From: an uncultured Schlesneria sp.
GTDB taxonomy: Bacteria > Planctomycetota > Planctomycetia > Planctomycetales > Planctomycetaceae
Assembly: GCA_903858935.1 (NCBI GenBank)
Contig: CAIOKO010000023.1
Span: 1-52,824 of the forward strand
DNA: 52,824 nt
Reading direction: 5' to 3'
Below are positions 1-8,675 of the stretch, piece after piece (within the stretch, counting starts at the first letter, position 1; each line of letters begins with the position of its first letter). The position numbers and the translations under genes were made by a program. The notes beneath the pieces were generated by a model. That model worked only from the letters and a program-made list of their open reading frames with translations, had not been told where the DNA came from and searched no databases.

Positions 1-1116
1 ATGCAGTTTATCTTTAACAATCGTGTATTGCGGGAGAGTATCAACCCAGGCCGCGAGTGATTCTCGTCGAACAACAAGGCCATCCAGAACATAGGCCATA
101 CTGACAAAACTATCGCGGACAAAACCGACTTGCGGTTCAATCACACCGCCATTCCCTTCTCCGCCAATCAACGCCGTCACCTCTTGCATCTTCGCAACGA
201 CATTCGCTTCACCAACATGCGAACGATGAAACTCGCATCCGTATTTCGCAGCCAGATCCGCCGTGACTCGGCTTGTCGATCCATTAACGACAACGGGCCC
301 CTTCTTGCGGGACAAGACGTGGTCAACAGCGAGACCTAAAGTCAATTCTTCGCCGATGTACCGACCGGTGTTATCGACAATCGCCAATCGGTCTGCGTCG
401 GGATCTTGAGCAAACCCGACATCCGCTCCGCTGGCCACAACGGCCGCCATTAAAGTCGTCAGATTATCCTTCAGCGGTTCGGCAGGATGTTCAAATTGAC
501 CATCGGCAACACCTCCCATTACGACGACGTCACAACCGAGTTCGCGAAGCAATTGCGGGCCCAAAACGCTCCCGGAACCATGATTACAGTCGAGCACAAC
601 TTTGAACTTCTTTGCTCGAATTGCAGCAACATCAACGAGCTTGAAAACTCGCCGTTGATGTTCGCTGTTCGGATCAGTAACCATCTGAACTGAACCCAAA
701 CCGGACCAGGATCGATAAGAAGGTGAACCGTTAATCACAGCCAGCAATCGTTCGCCCGTTGCCTTATCAAAGACTGAACCTTGCGGAGAAAACGGTTTAA
801 GTCCATTCCACTCAATCGGGTTGTGGCTCGCCGTAAGCTGTAATCCCCCTGCGGCACCGAGCGCTGTCACCATCACACCACAAGTTGGTGTCGACGCGAT
901 ACCCAGATCGAGCACTTTGCACCCGGTCGCCATGAGTCCTGCAACAACAGCGTGATGCAACATCTCGCCCGTGGAACGACCGTCGCGAGAAAGGACTACG
1001 GTCCCGCCATTGACGATCGTCCCCAAAGACGCAGCAAATCGAGTGACATATTCCGGATCTAATCCGTCTCCAACAACGCCGCGCAAGCCCGAGATACTGA
1101 GAATCCGTTCCGACAT
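1..1116 (-). CDS. Phosphoglucosamine/phosphomannomutase (GlmM/ManB-like), C-terminus cut by window edge
   Basis: Cytoplasmic alpha-D-phosphohexomutase that interconverts the 1- and 6-phosphates of glucosamine or mannose for cell-surface sugar precursors. The start at 1116 (ATG) gives MSERILSISGLRGVVGDGLD, typical of the family. Visible motifs are the phosphoserine loop TASHNP (Ser about residue 97), the metal-binding loop DPDADR (about 238-243) and the sugar-binding GGEGNGG further on. 372 residues are present; the family usually has about 450, so the last domain lies left of the window. It is the last gene of a minus-strand run with the PLA2-like and transporter genes, 13 bases after the PLA2-like stop. 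The bacterial GlmM role is most likely, but substrate cannot be settled from sequence, since this shorter motif pattern is shared with ManB-type enzymes. Confidence 0.88.
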   Translation of the reverse strand, partial: MSERILSISGLRGVVGDGLDPEYVTRFAASLGTIVNGGTVVLSRDGRSTGEMLHHAVVAGLMATGCKVLDLGIASTPTCGVMVTALGAAGGLQLTASHNPIEWNGLKPFSPQGSVFDKATGERLLAVINGSPSYRSWSGLGSVQMVTDPNSEHQRRVFKLVDVAAIRAKKFKVVLDCNHGSGSVLGPQLLRELGCDVVVMGGVADGQFEHPAEPLKDNLTTLMAAVVASGADVGFAQDPDADRLAIVDNTGRYIGEELTLGLAVDHVLSRKKGPVVVNGSTSRVTADLAAKYGCEFHRSHVGEANVVAKMQEVTALIGGEGNGGVIEPQVGFVRDSFVSMAYVLDGLVVRRESLAAWVDTLPQYTIVKDKLH

Positions 1117-1129
1117 TTAGTTTCCTTGC

Positions 1130-1474
1130 CTATCGATACATGCTGCCGCCGAATAACCGAGCGGTGTTGTAATAGAACCGGGCCTTCCGGTAACAGGCTC
1201 GCGGGTTGGAAGAGCAATCACAAGCCGCTTGCATGTTACAGAGAAACTGACGATCACACTCACTCCGCGAGAAACCACTTCCTGTATAACAGGCATCGTG
1301 CGCGGCACATGCGGGACGGAAATCGGCCCCGTAAAAACCCTGAGGAATCAGGCGGTTTCCACCTGCAGGACTCCCAGGTCCACATGGACGCCAAGGGGGA
1401 CACTCCGCCTGCACAGTTAAACAATTCGCGAGAAAAACCAACGCAACAATCGACGCCATTTGAATCGTTCGCAT
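1130..1474 (-). CDS. Small secreted phospholipase A2-like protein
   Basis: A 114-residue exported protein with the phospholipase A2 fold signature. Residues 1-23 are a signal peptide (hydrophobic core, ending VQA before Glu24). The active-site helix reads ACAAHDACY, with His59-Asp60 as the expected catalytic pair flanked by cysteines, then SECDRQFLCNM and ACYRKARFYYNTARLFGG, which fit the second helix and the C-terminal pattern of bacterial PLA2s. A glycine-rich CGPGSPAGG stretch precedes the active site, where the calcium loop should be. It is cysteine-rich, consistent with disulfides outside the cytoplasm. The ATG at 1474 is preferred over an upstream start because GAGGTGA lies about six bases before it. 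It follows an LplT-like transporter on the same strand, suggesting a shared role in phospholipid turnover. Enzymatic activity is inferred from motifs only. Confidence 0.75.
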   Translation of the reverse strand: MRTIQMASIVALVFLANCLTVQAECPPWRPCGPGSPAGGNRLIPQGFYGADFRPACAAHDACYTGSGFSRSECDRQFLCNMQAACDCSSNPRACYRKARFYYNTARLFGGSMYR

Positions 1475-1641
1475 CTTCTCACCTCGAAATAGTTGGGTCA
1501 CCACAAATCGAAGCTCCCAAAATCTTTGGGGGCACTCCCTTCAAGACCGGGATCGTGGCAGTTCAGGCAAACATTTTCAAGTTTCGCAAACTTTCTCATT
1601 CGACTCGTCGGGTCGATTTCAAAAATATCAACATCCGTGAT

Positions 1642-3108
1642 TTATTGAGTCGAGGCCCCAATCTGTACTTCTGGCGGGCGGTAGAACAAGGCGACAGGGA
1701 GCATCAGCGCTGCGGCAAGGCCAAAGAGAGAGGCGTAAGGCAGCATCAGCCAGTCGACAAGTACGATCCGCCCCAAAGAACAAACGCCGCCCGCTGAGGC
1801 AATTCCGATCCAATTAATCAAATTGTTTGCACCAATGATACGTCCCTTTTGCTCCACGGGGGCTGTTGATTGAAGATAGACTTGCAGAGGAACACTATAG
1901 AACCCGGCAAACAGCCCGACAGAAATTAAAGCCAATGCGCATCCAAAGGGCCCAAGGATCGTTCCCCGATAAAATCGCTCGGTTGCGTTAGTGACTCTCT
2001 GTGGTTCAGGGTCACCCTGTTTCGCGGAGTTTTTCCGATCGTTATCTGACAATTCTGTGCTCGTGTGATCGGTATGAACGACGTCGACCTTCGCTTGAGT
2101 CGCAGATTTGGCCCGCTGTTTCAAGTCGCGGATTTCTTCCCGGACTGCGTTCCAGCCCGGGCCGGGTAGCGCCAGTAGCAACAGACTTAACGTAATCCCC
2201 CACGCCCCGGTTCGGACGATCCAACCTCGAACACGATCTTTCGACAATATCCCGGCAATCACACAACCCATGGCAATTCCCACCCCAGTCGTCGCAGCCA
2301 GGATTCCAGTGATCAAATCATTAAAATGGAACTGTTCTTTCCCCAGGGCATTGATGGCCGGGGGATAGATTGTCCCACCCACGAACCAGAAGACGGACGA
2401 CATCAACAGCACGCCAAAGAGTTTTGGTCGATCTCGCAACAGACTTCGTGTCTCCGGAGCAATCAGCAGGTACGATGCGTCGAATTTCAAGCTCGGCTGA
2501 GCCACCGGTGTTGAACGAACCGCCAGCGACGTTAACAAGCCCATGATTGAAATAACCAGACAGGGTAGGCTCGCTAACCAAAGTGTGTCCGGAAAAAAAT
2601 ACTTCGCAGTCCCGGCTGCGGTCAGCCCGAAGATGATCGCAAGAAATGTCGCCATCAGCATCATCCCATTCGCACGCGGCAAGTCTTCTGCACGAAGCAT
2701 CTCCGGCAGGATGCCATATTTTGATGGACCGAAGAACGCACTGTGAGCCCCCATCAAACACAGGACCGCCAGGAGAAAAGGGAGGCTATGAGTCACAAAC
2801 CCAATCATTCCGAGCAGCACGATCACGACTTCGGCCAGCTTACACAGGACGATGATCGTCCGTTTGCTAAATCGGTCGGACAGGTATCCTGCATAACCAG
2901 AGATGGCAATAAACGGGATCGAGAACACCACGATCCCTAATCCCTGCAAGTCCCGACCTCCCTGACTTGCCTGATCAAGACAATCAAGCATCACAAGCTG
3001 CTTGAATAGATTGTCGTTGAAAGCTCCGAAAAACTGTGTCAGATTGAGCCCCCAGAATCCTCGATCCTGCAACAGTGGCTGTCGGTCGTCATGAACTTGA
3101 GTGGTCAT
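1642..3108 (-). CDS. MFS transporter, LplT/Aas-type lysophospholipid transporter-like
   Basis: A 488-residue inner-membrane protein of the major facilitator superfamily. The N-terminal LTQFFGAFNDNLFKQ matches the signature of LplT and of the transporter half of Aas-type fusions, which flip lysophospholipids into the cytoplasm for re-acylation. SDRFSKRT (loop 2-3) and FGPSKYGILPE are also typical. About twelve hydrophobic segments are visible. A hydrophilic insert rich in Lys, Asp and Thr occupies about residues 322-379 between the two halves, longer than usual. No acyltransferase or AMP-ligase domain is fused, unlike many homologues. SD-like AGAAGG lies upstream of ATG 3108. The next gene on this strand is the PLA2-like protein, 167 bases on. 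The substrate is inferred from the family, not shown. Confidence 0.82.
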   Translation of the reverse strand: MTTQVHDDRQPLLQDRGFWGLNLTQFFGAFNDNLFKQLVMLDCLDQASQGGRDLQGLGIVVFSIPFIAISGYAGYLSDRFSKRTIIVLCKLAEVVIVLLGMIGFVTHSLPFLLAVLCLMGAHSAFFGPSKYGILPEMLRAEDLPRANGMMLMATFLAIIFGLTAAGTAKYFFPDTLWLASLPCLVISIMGLLTSLAVRSTPVAQPSLKFDASYLLIAPETRSLLRDRPKLFGVLLMSSVFWFVGGTIYPPAINALGKEQFHFNDLITGILAATTGVGIAMGCVIAGILSKDRVRGWIVRTGAWGITLSLLLLALPGPGWNAVREEIRDLKQRAKSATQAKVDVVHTDHTSTELSDNDRKNSAKQGDPEPQRVTNATERFYRGTILGPFGCALALISVGLFAGFYSVPLQVYLQSTAPVEQKGRIIGANNLINWIGIASAGGVCSLGRIVLVDWLMLPYASLFGLAAALMLPVALFYRPPEVQIGASTQ

Positions 3109-3405
3109 CTTGCCGGGCCTTCTGACAAGTTTGTCAATTCAACGAGATTTTGCGATCCATTGAGCAGGATTCTTGCAGGATGTTGTGAATGAGGATAGCC
3201 ATTCTTGTGAATCTCGATTGTCAAACTTTAGAACACCGGTTTACGATGCTGCATCGATAAAAATGTCGCGGGCATGACCCGCCACGCAATGGGAGTCTGA
3301 GGCCTGAAACGATCCGCTTTTTCGAAGTGTCTTGTTTGGTGAATCGGAGAGTGCGGTCCCCTTCTCCGTTTACATTAGGAATTCGCAGCCGCGAGCAGTG
3401 AAAAC

Positions 3406-5313
3406 ATGTCAATTCAAATTCCCTGTCCGAACTGCGGTCGAGAGCTCAAGCTTCCTGACCGTAGCTTGCTCGGTCGAAAGGGCAAATGCCCCAAATGTGC
3501 TCATACGTTTATCCTCGAAGAACCACCCGTAGTGGCACTGGAATTGGCAAATCCGGAACCCGTCGCTTCCGTGACAAACGCCCCTTTGAAAGCGACAGGT
3601 ACGCCCGTATTTTTTGACCTCAACCAACCGACAAAGCCGAGCCAGCCCACTTCGCAAGGACATGTGACGTCCGCTATGGGCAGCTCCCCAGTTCTGGCTG
3701 ACCTCGATCAAGTCGTTAAACCAAAAGGAACCGCAGAACGACTGAAAGAACAACAGAGAAAAAACGCACGACAACGCAATATTGGATTGGCAATCGCTGC
3801 GGTGGCGGCTGCGTTGATTGGTGGGTTCGTGATATTCGGTTCGAAATCAGTGGATAAAAACGCTGTTTCGAAAACCGCAGAAAAACCAGCTGGAACCGAC
3901 CCCGAACATGTCGAAGATTCCGGCCAGACTCCGGCGACGGGTTTTGCGAATCCGAAGTCGCCCACCAAAGGGAAACCAATTCAACTGCAGTATATTCCGT
4001 TTGGAACGCAGGTCGTGCTGAATCTTCATCCGGCCGAACTCTGGAAGCCCGGTAGCCCGGGTGAAGAAATCCGTTATTGTGTTCCCCCGCTTGCCAAACT
4101 CGTCGAAACTGTCCTGAACGACTTGTTCCAGCGAAAGCCCGAACAGGTCGAAGAATTATTGATCTGCCTGCTTCCAGGAATACGAGGCAGCCTGCCCGAT
4201 GTTGCAGCCGTCGCTCGTCTGGTTGACGAACAAAAACAAAGCCAGCTGATTGATCAGCTAGGCCAGTATCTTGAGGTGGATGGGCAATCGGTGTACACGA
4301 AAGGGGATCGTACTTATATGATCGTCGATCTGAAGACACTTGTCGTCTGCCCCAAAAGCCAGACTCAGGAAATGGTCGAGGCGATCAAGAAGCGACACCC
4401 CGTTGAGCAAATCGATCCGCTGCTTCCAATGACGGATCGTGATCGACATATCACTGCGATTTTTACGCCAATCACGCTCGGCCTGCAGGAAGCGTGGTTT
4501 CCTGAAAACGTTCGTCCGTTCGTCAAAAACTCGCTTGACTGGCTGGGTGAAGAAGTCGAGACGGTTTCATGGAGCTTTCACATGACCGACGAACAATTTT
4601 ATTCAGAAATTCTTTTACACGGAAAAGGAAGTTCCGGAAAGAATTCGTCAAAGAAACTCGAGCAAGACATTAAAGTGAAGCTGGCACAACTGGCAGAAAG
4701 TCTTCTCACGCAAGTCGAACAGATGAATCCGCGAGAGCAAGGCAAGCGAATGGTGATTGGTCGCCTTCCAGCGATGGTCGAAGTCTTTTCGCTGGCGACG
4801 ATCATTAATCACGGACCGCAATACGTGCAGCTCATCACCCCACTACCCGACCGAGCCGCTCCGAACCTGGCCTTGGGAACGCTACTCGCCTGGGACGAAT
4901 CGACAAGAACCGATTTTTCAAAAGCCAGAGCAAAACCGCCCACTCAAGAAGGCCCATCGGTACCTGACTTAATTGCAGACCGGTTGAAAATGAAAATTGA
5001 CGTCGATTTCCGAAACACTGAAATGCACGAAGCATTTGCGTATATCGGGGGTGAAATCAAAACATCGATCATGCTTGACGGCGACGCGCTCAAACTTGGT
5101 GGTTTCACGAAAAACATCAAACAGACGTTCAAAATGGATGCCGCAAGAGCTCAAGACATTTTCATCGAGATCATTAAAGTATGTAAGGGTCTAGGACCTA
5201 AACCAGAGGCCACGATGGTAATTGTTGTCGACGAATCAAAGAAAGACATCTTGGTGACCACGCTTGCAACCGCAAACGAAAAAGGGCTAAAGCCGTTCGA
5301 TCTTTCAAAATAA
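3406..5313 (+). CDS. Zinc-ribbon, single-TM protein with C-terminal STN-like domain
   Basis: A 635-residue membrane-anchored protein of a planctomycete type. Residues 7-31 hold a zinc ribbon with two CPxC knuckles (CPNC and CPKC), resembling the MJ0042 finger. A low-complexity segment follows, then one transmembrane helix at about 125-146 preceded by Lys/Arg-rich sequence, so the ribbon should face the cytoplasm and the rest the periplasm. The large middle region (about 190-520) is not recognised. The last 120 residues (IDVDFRNTEMHEAFAYIGGE and onward) look like the short secretin/TonB N-terminal (STN) fold, a repeated beta-alpha module. The next gene, 36 bases downstream, has the same order of parts. 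Function is unknown; a role sensing or organising an envelope process is inference. Confidence 0.7.
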   Translation: MSIQIPCPNCGRELKLPDRSLLGRKGKCPKCAHTFILEEPPVVALELANPEPVASVTNAPLKATGTPVFFDLNQPTKPSQPTSQGHVTSAMGSSPVLADLDQVVKPKGTAERLKEQQRKNARQRNIGLAIAAVAAALIGGFVIFGSKSVDKNAVSKTAEKPAGTDPEHVEDSGQTPATGFANPKSPTKGKPIQLQYIPFGTQVVLNLHPAELWKPGSPGEEIRYCVPPLAKLVETVLNDLFQRKPEQVEELLICLLPGIRGSLPDVAAVARLVDEQKQSQLIDQLGQYLEVDGQSVYTKGDRTYMIVDLKTLVVCPKSQTQEMVEAIKKRHPVEQIDPLLPMTDRDRHITAIFTPITLGLQEAWFPENVRPFVKNSLDWLGEEVETVSWSFHMTDEQFYSEILLHGKGSSGKNSSKKLEQDIKVKLAQLAESLLTQVEQMNPREQGKRMVIGRLPAMVEVFSLATIINHGPQYVQLITPLPDRAAPNLALGTLLAWDESTRTDFSKARAKPPTQEGPSVPDLIADRLKMKIDVDFRNTEMHEAFAYIGGEIKTSIMLDGDALKLGGFTKNIKQTFKMDAARAQDIFIEIIKVCKGLGPKPEATMVIVVDESKKDILVTTLATANEKGLKPFDLSK

Positions 5314-5349
5314 ACGCTTTTTCAAGAGTCCTCAATCGGCCTTAATTCC

Positions 5350-6267
5350 ATGCCCGGTCGTTGCTCATGCCCTGATTGCGGTACAATCCTGCGGATTCGC
5401 GATCGCACCTTCGTCGGCCGACGAGTGAGTTGCCCGGAATGTAAGACTGCTCTCAAAATCTCGAGTCAGAATGAACATGGTGATTTTGTCGTTCGACAAT
5501 TGACGCCGGATGAACTTGCCACTTCCGACCAGAGTAGTCGCGGTAGCAGTCGTCGCACTAAAACCAGTCCGCACGATAAAATTCTTGTGCCGACGGCACC
5601 GGCTCGCTCATTCATCGGCAAACTGATTGATTCACCGCTGACAGCGGCATGGTTGCTCGCCGTTGCGATCTCGGCATTGGTTGCCGTATTGGTACTTGCA
5701 CCGAAACATCGATTCGCTGCACGCCCGACTCCTGTGATCAATAAAAATGACGTCGCTAACGATCAATCCAATGACAACTCGCGGGAACAATTACAAACCG
5801 CCGAACCCGTGGCGGACTCATCGATTGAAAGTCAATCGCCAGACAAGAAAAGCGAGAGCAACCCGGTAACGATCAGCGTCTCGGCACTTGAACCCTCGAA
5901 TATCGATGGCCCCCTGACGAGCCTTCCCGTTTCCGTTTCACCCGAAATAAAGCAGGAACAACCCGCCGCTGTTGTTCCTCCGCGTCCTCCTCGAAAGGAC
6001 GTCAAAAAAAATTTGGTGTTTGAGTTTGAGGAATATAAGCAAACGAGACCGGTCAGTCGGCGCGACCTGCTGGCAACCCTGCAAGAACACCTCGATGCAC
6101 CCATCGAATTTGACAAAGAGGAACTCGGCGCGGACGAACTCGACAAAAAAGTCACGTTCGAGTTTGATAAAAGAATATCGCTTGGCGACGTCATCAAAGC
6201 AGTCACGGAACCCGCAGGCTGGCGAGTTGAAATTGAACCAACCGGGCTGCGAATCCGGCGGAATTAA
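5350..6267 (+). CDS. Zinc-ribbon, single-TM protein with STN-like C-terminus (short paralogue)
   Basis: A 305-residue shorter relative of the preceding gene. Residues 5-31 contain the zinc ribbon (CSCPDC and SCPEC), residues 97-117 form the only transmembrane helix, and residues 120-215 are a polar linker rich in Ser, Asp and Pro. The C-terminal 85 residues (VSRRDLLATLQEHLDAPIEF onward) are STN-like, with the alternating strand-helix pattern ending in GWRVEIEPTGLRIRR. The 36-base gap, shared strand and shared architecture indicate co-transcription with the longer protein. No convincing Shine-Dalgarno is seen before ATG 5350, so translation may be coupled. Function is unknown. It may bind the same partner as the longer protein, which is an inference from architecture alone. 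Confidence 0.68.
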   Translation: MPGRCSCPDCGTILRIRDRTFVGRRVSCPECKTALKISSQNEHGDFVVRQLTPDELATSDQSSRGSSRRTKTSPHDKILVPTAPARSFIGKLIDSPLTAAWLLAVAISALVAVLVLAPKHRFAARPTPVINKNDVANDQSNDNSREQLQTAEPVADSSIESQSPDKKSESNPVTISVSALEPSNIDGPLTSLPVSVSPEIKQEQPAAVVPPRPPRKDVKKNLVFEFEEYKQTRPVSRRDLLATLQEHLDAPIEFDKEELGADELDKKVTFEFDKRISLGDVIKAVTEPAGWRVEIEPTGLRIRRN

Positions 6268-6305
6268 TCGTTAATTGTGCGCCGAACCGCGTGGAGAATG
6301 CCCCG

Positions 6306-7694
6306 ATGCTAACCCTGCTTGATGCTCATCCACGTTATCACCGTCGGGAAATGCTGAGGATCGGCGCGTACGGGCTTTCAGGACTTGCTTCCGCGAATTG
6401 GCTGACGAGTCCTTTGATTGCTGGCCCGAAGGGACTGCCTATTTCGAACAAATCAGTCATTCTGCTCTTCCTTCATGGCGGCCCGAGTCAGATCGAAACG
6501 TTCGATCCGAAGATGACCGCTCATAGTGGCATTCATAGTGCGACAGGTGAAATTCAAACCGCTTTACCCGGGATTACGTTCGGTTCGTCATTTCCTCAAC
6601 TCGCGAAACGAGCCGACCAATTCAACATCGTTCGATCGTTTGTACCGGGTGACGCCAATCACGACATCAAGCCGGTCGTCTGTAAAGAAACGTCTGGCTC
6701 GAACATCGGTTCATTCTACTCTCGGGTCGCTGGGGCCAATCGGCCGGGAACCGGGATGCCAACCAACGCCTTGCTGTTCCCTCAGTCAGTTGACGCGACA
6801 ACTGGCCCGGCGATCAATTCTTTCGGGAAATTTGAGTCCACCGTCACGGTCGGCAATGGGTTTGCCCCATTCGTACCCGGGACCGGTGGTGACGTGCAAC
6901 AGAACCTGGAACTGAAAGTCTCGATCGATCGATTGGCTGATCGAAGGGCATTGCTTTCAGAACTTGACCGCCAGCGTTTTCGCATTGATGAACGCGGTCA
7001 ATCGGAGCGTGCCGACCCGCTGCAGACGCAAGCCTTCAGCACGCTGCTCGGTGGAGTTGCCGGTGCCTTTGACCTGTCCAAAGAAGACCCCGGAACGATC
7101 GCTCGTTATGACACGGCACCACTGGTCAGACCCGATCACATCAATAAAAAATGGAATAACTACAATCATTATGTCGACAATGCAAAATCGCTGGGAAAGC
7201 TGCTGCTTCTGGCAAGAAGACTCTGTGAAGCAGGCTGCGGATTTGTGACGGTGACGACCAGCTTTGTCTGGGACATGCATTCCGATGTAAACAATGCACC
7301 GGTCGAAGAGGGGATGCGATACATGGGTCCGCCGCTCGATCATGCGATCTCCGCATTTCTGGACGACATTACGTCACGCGGCTTGAGTGACCGAATCCTG
7401 CTGGTCGCAACGGGAGAAATGGGACGAACTCCGCGAATCAATCCGAACGGCGGACGTGACCACTGGGGCAACCTCGGCCCATTACTCTTGGCAGGCGGAG
7501 GCCTGAAATCAGGTCAAGTGATCGGTCAATCCAGCCGTGACGCTGGCGAGCCTTCCTCAGAACCAATCCGTATCAAAAACCTGGTCTCAACGATGCTTCA
7601 GACACTGATTGATCCAAGCGAACTTCGCCTGATGCCTGGTGTCCCTCGTGAAATCATCGCGGCGGCAAACGCCCCACCAATTCCCGGGGTTTGA
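6306..7694 (+). CDS. DUF1501 family protein, Tat-exported
   Basis: A 462-residue member of the DUF1501 family, related to the alkaline phosphatase/sulfatase fold and abundant in planctomycetes, where it is often paired with cytochrome-containing DUF1549/1553 proteins (absent here). HRREMLRIG near the N-terminus, followed by a hydrophobic stretch, is a twin-arginine signal, so the protein is exported folded. Family motifs include LLFLHGGPSQIETFDPK near the start and GEMGRTPRIN followed by GRDHWG near residues 375-390, the region of likely metal ligands. ATG 6306 is chosen because GGAG sits nine bases upstream; an in-frame GTG at 6291 would add five residues and lies over that site. It follows the two zinc-ribbon genes on the same strand. 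The substrate is unknown for the family. Confidence 0.88.
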   Translation: MLTLLDAHPRYHRREMLRIGAYGLSGLASANWLTSPLIAGPKGLPISNKSVILLFLHGGPSQIETFDPKMTAHSGIHSATGEIQTALPGITFGSSFPQLAKRADQFNIVRSFVPGDANHDIKPVVCKETSGSNIGSFYSRVAGANRPGTGMPTNALLFPQSVDATTGPAINSFGKFESTVTVGNGFAPFVPGTGGDVQQNLELKVSIDRLADRRALLSELDRQRFRIDERGQSERADPLQTQAFSTLLGGVAGAFDLSKEDPGTIARYDTAPLVRPDHINKKWNNYNHYVDNAKSLGKLLLLARRLCEAGCGFVTVTTSFVWDMHSDVNNAPVEEGMRYMGPPLDHAISAFLDDITSRGLSDRILLVATGEMGRTPRINPNGGRDHWGNLGPLLLAGGGLKSGQVIGQSSRDAGEPSSEPIRIKNLVSTMLQTLIDPSELRLMPGVPREIIAAANAPPIPGV

Positions 7695-7798
7695 TTTCTT
7701 TCGCGATCATCAGTATGAGATTGGGACGACTCAAAGCGGGGCTCGGGCAGACGCCCTATCTGATGCGCAGTTGCGCATGAATCAGCCGGAGAAACAAA

Positions 7799-8080
7799 AT
7801 GAGTGATCAGGGCGATGAGTACGATGCCATCGAATCTGAATTGAATCACTTCATTGGACCGAAGTTGGTAGGTTTAGCGGTCGTTGGCTACATGAGCCTG
7901 GCTCTCATTAATGAGTTACTTTGGGGATTGATTACGGCGATTGGATTTGTATTACTCACCGGTTTTTTCATCGCTCGTTTTATTCTCAACGTTCAGGGGC
8001 GAATGAACATCTCGATCGTCTCTGTCGTCATTGGATCAAACATTCTCGCTCTTGTCTGGTCGATATCCAAAATCCATTAA
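7799..8080 (+). CDS. Small hypothetical membrane protein
   Basis: A 93-residue protein not recognised. GGAGA lies six to seven bases before ATG 7799, supporting the start. An acidic N-terminus of about 20 residues precedes three hydrophobic stretches (about residues 23-39, 42-60 and 70-86), so it is probably an inner-membrane protein with two or three helices. It stands alone, 104 bases after the DUF1501 gene and before a long gene-free stretch. There is no motif from which to infer a function. Confidence 0.55.
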   Translation: MSDQGDEYDAIESELNHFIGPKLVGLAVVGYMSLALINELLWGLITAIGFVLLTGFFIARFILNVQGRMNISIVSVVIGSNILALVWSISKIH

Positions 8081-8675
8081 CGTTGCGGATGAACTTTCCG
8101 ATCCAGCTTTCTGTCGTCAAATTCAACCGTCCACCCCAAAGTCTGTTTCTATCACAAGAATGACGAAACGTTTATCAGGTTTGAAAGAACACTTTCGTTG
8201 GACTTTTGAACTCGTCAAATCGAGCAACTCGCATTCTTTCCATTTGACTTTGATCAGATGCGACTTCAAATCTTTGTATAGAGAATGTTTATACAAGGCC
8301 ACGTGTCTTCAATCAGTCGCATGACACAGTGCAGCCCTGCGACTTGTTTTTACTCCTGACCAACGAAACGAGCGTGTTTCTATGATAAACGAAGTATCCA
8401 CCACCATTGTCAATTATTCACACATCGGGCGCTCGTCGTTTTTCTTTGCTAATCATCAATTGACTGAAATTGTTATTTGGCGAGAATTTGCTGACGGAGG
8501 CTTCTTCGAATACATCGGCGTTGGTGAAAGAATTTTAACCGTTCCATGCTGGCTGCACTCTAAATCAACCTGCAATCCCTGACATCAATCGGGGCAGCAG
8601 TTTGATCGCGTGCAGTTGGTGCAAATATCCAACCGCGGCCGCCGTCCCGGAATTCACTTGTCATGGAGGACACGC
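8081..8675. other. Gene-free stretch, no supported gene
   Basis: 595 bases between the small membrane protein and the cyclopropane synthase. Short open frames occur (for example 66 codons at 8382-8582) but lack a ribosome site and any recognisable product. The one structured element is an inverted repeat, TTGTATA at 8274-8280 and TATACAA at 8290-8296. The region is somewhat AT-richer than the flanking genes and probably holds the promoter of the downstream gene, which I could not place. Confidence 0.4.

Noticed and set aside
1126-1797. Plus-strand open frame of 223 codons
   Set aside because: It lies antisense across the PLA2-like gene and the end of the transporter, both of which have clear family matches.
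8382-8582. Plus-strand open frame of 66 codons
   Set aside because: No ribosome site and no recognisable product.
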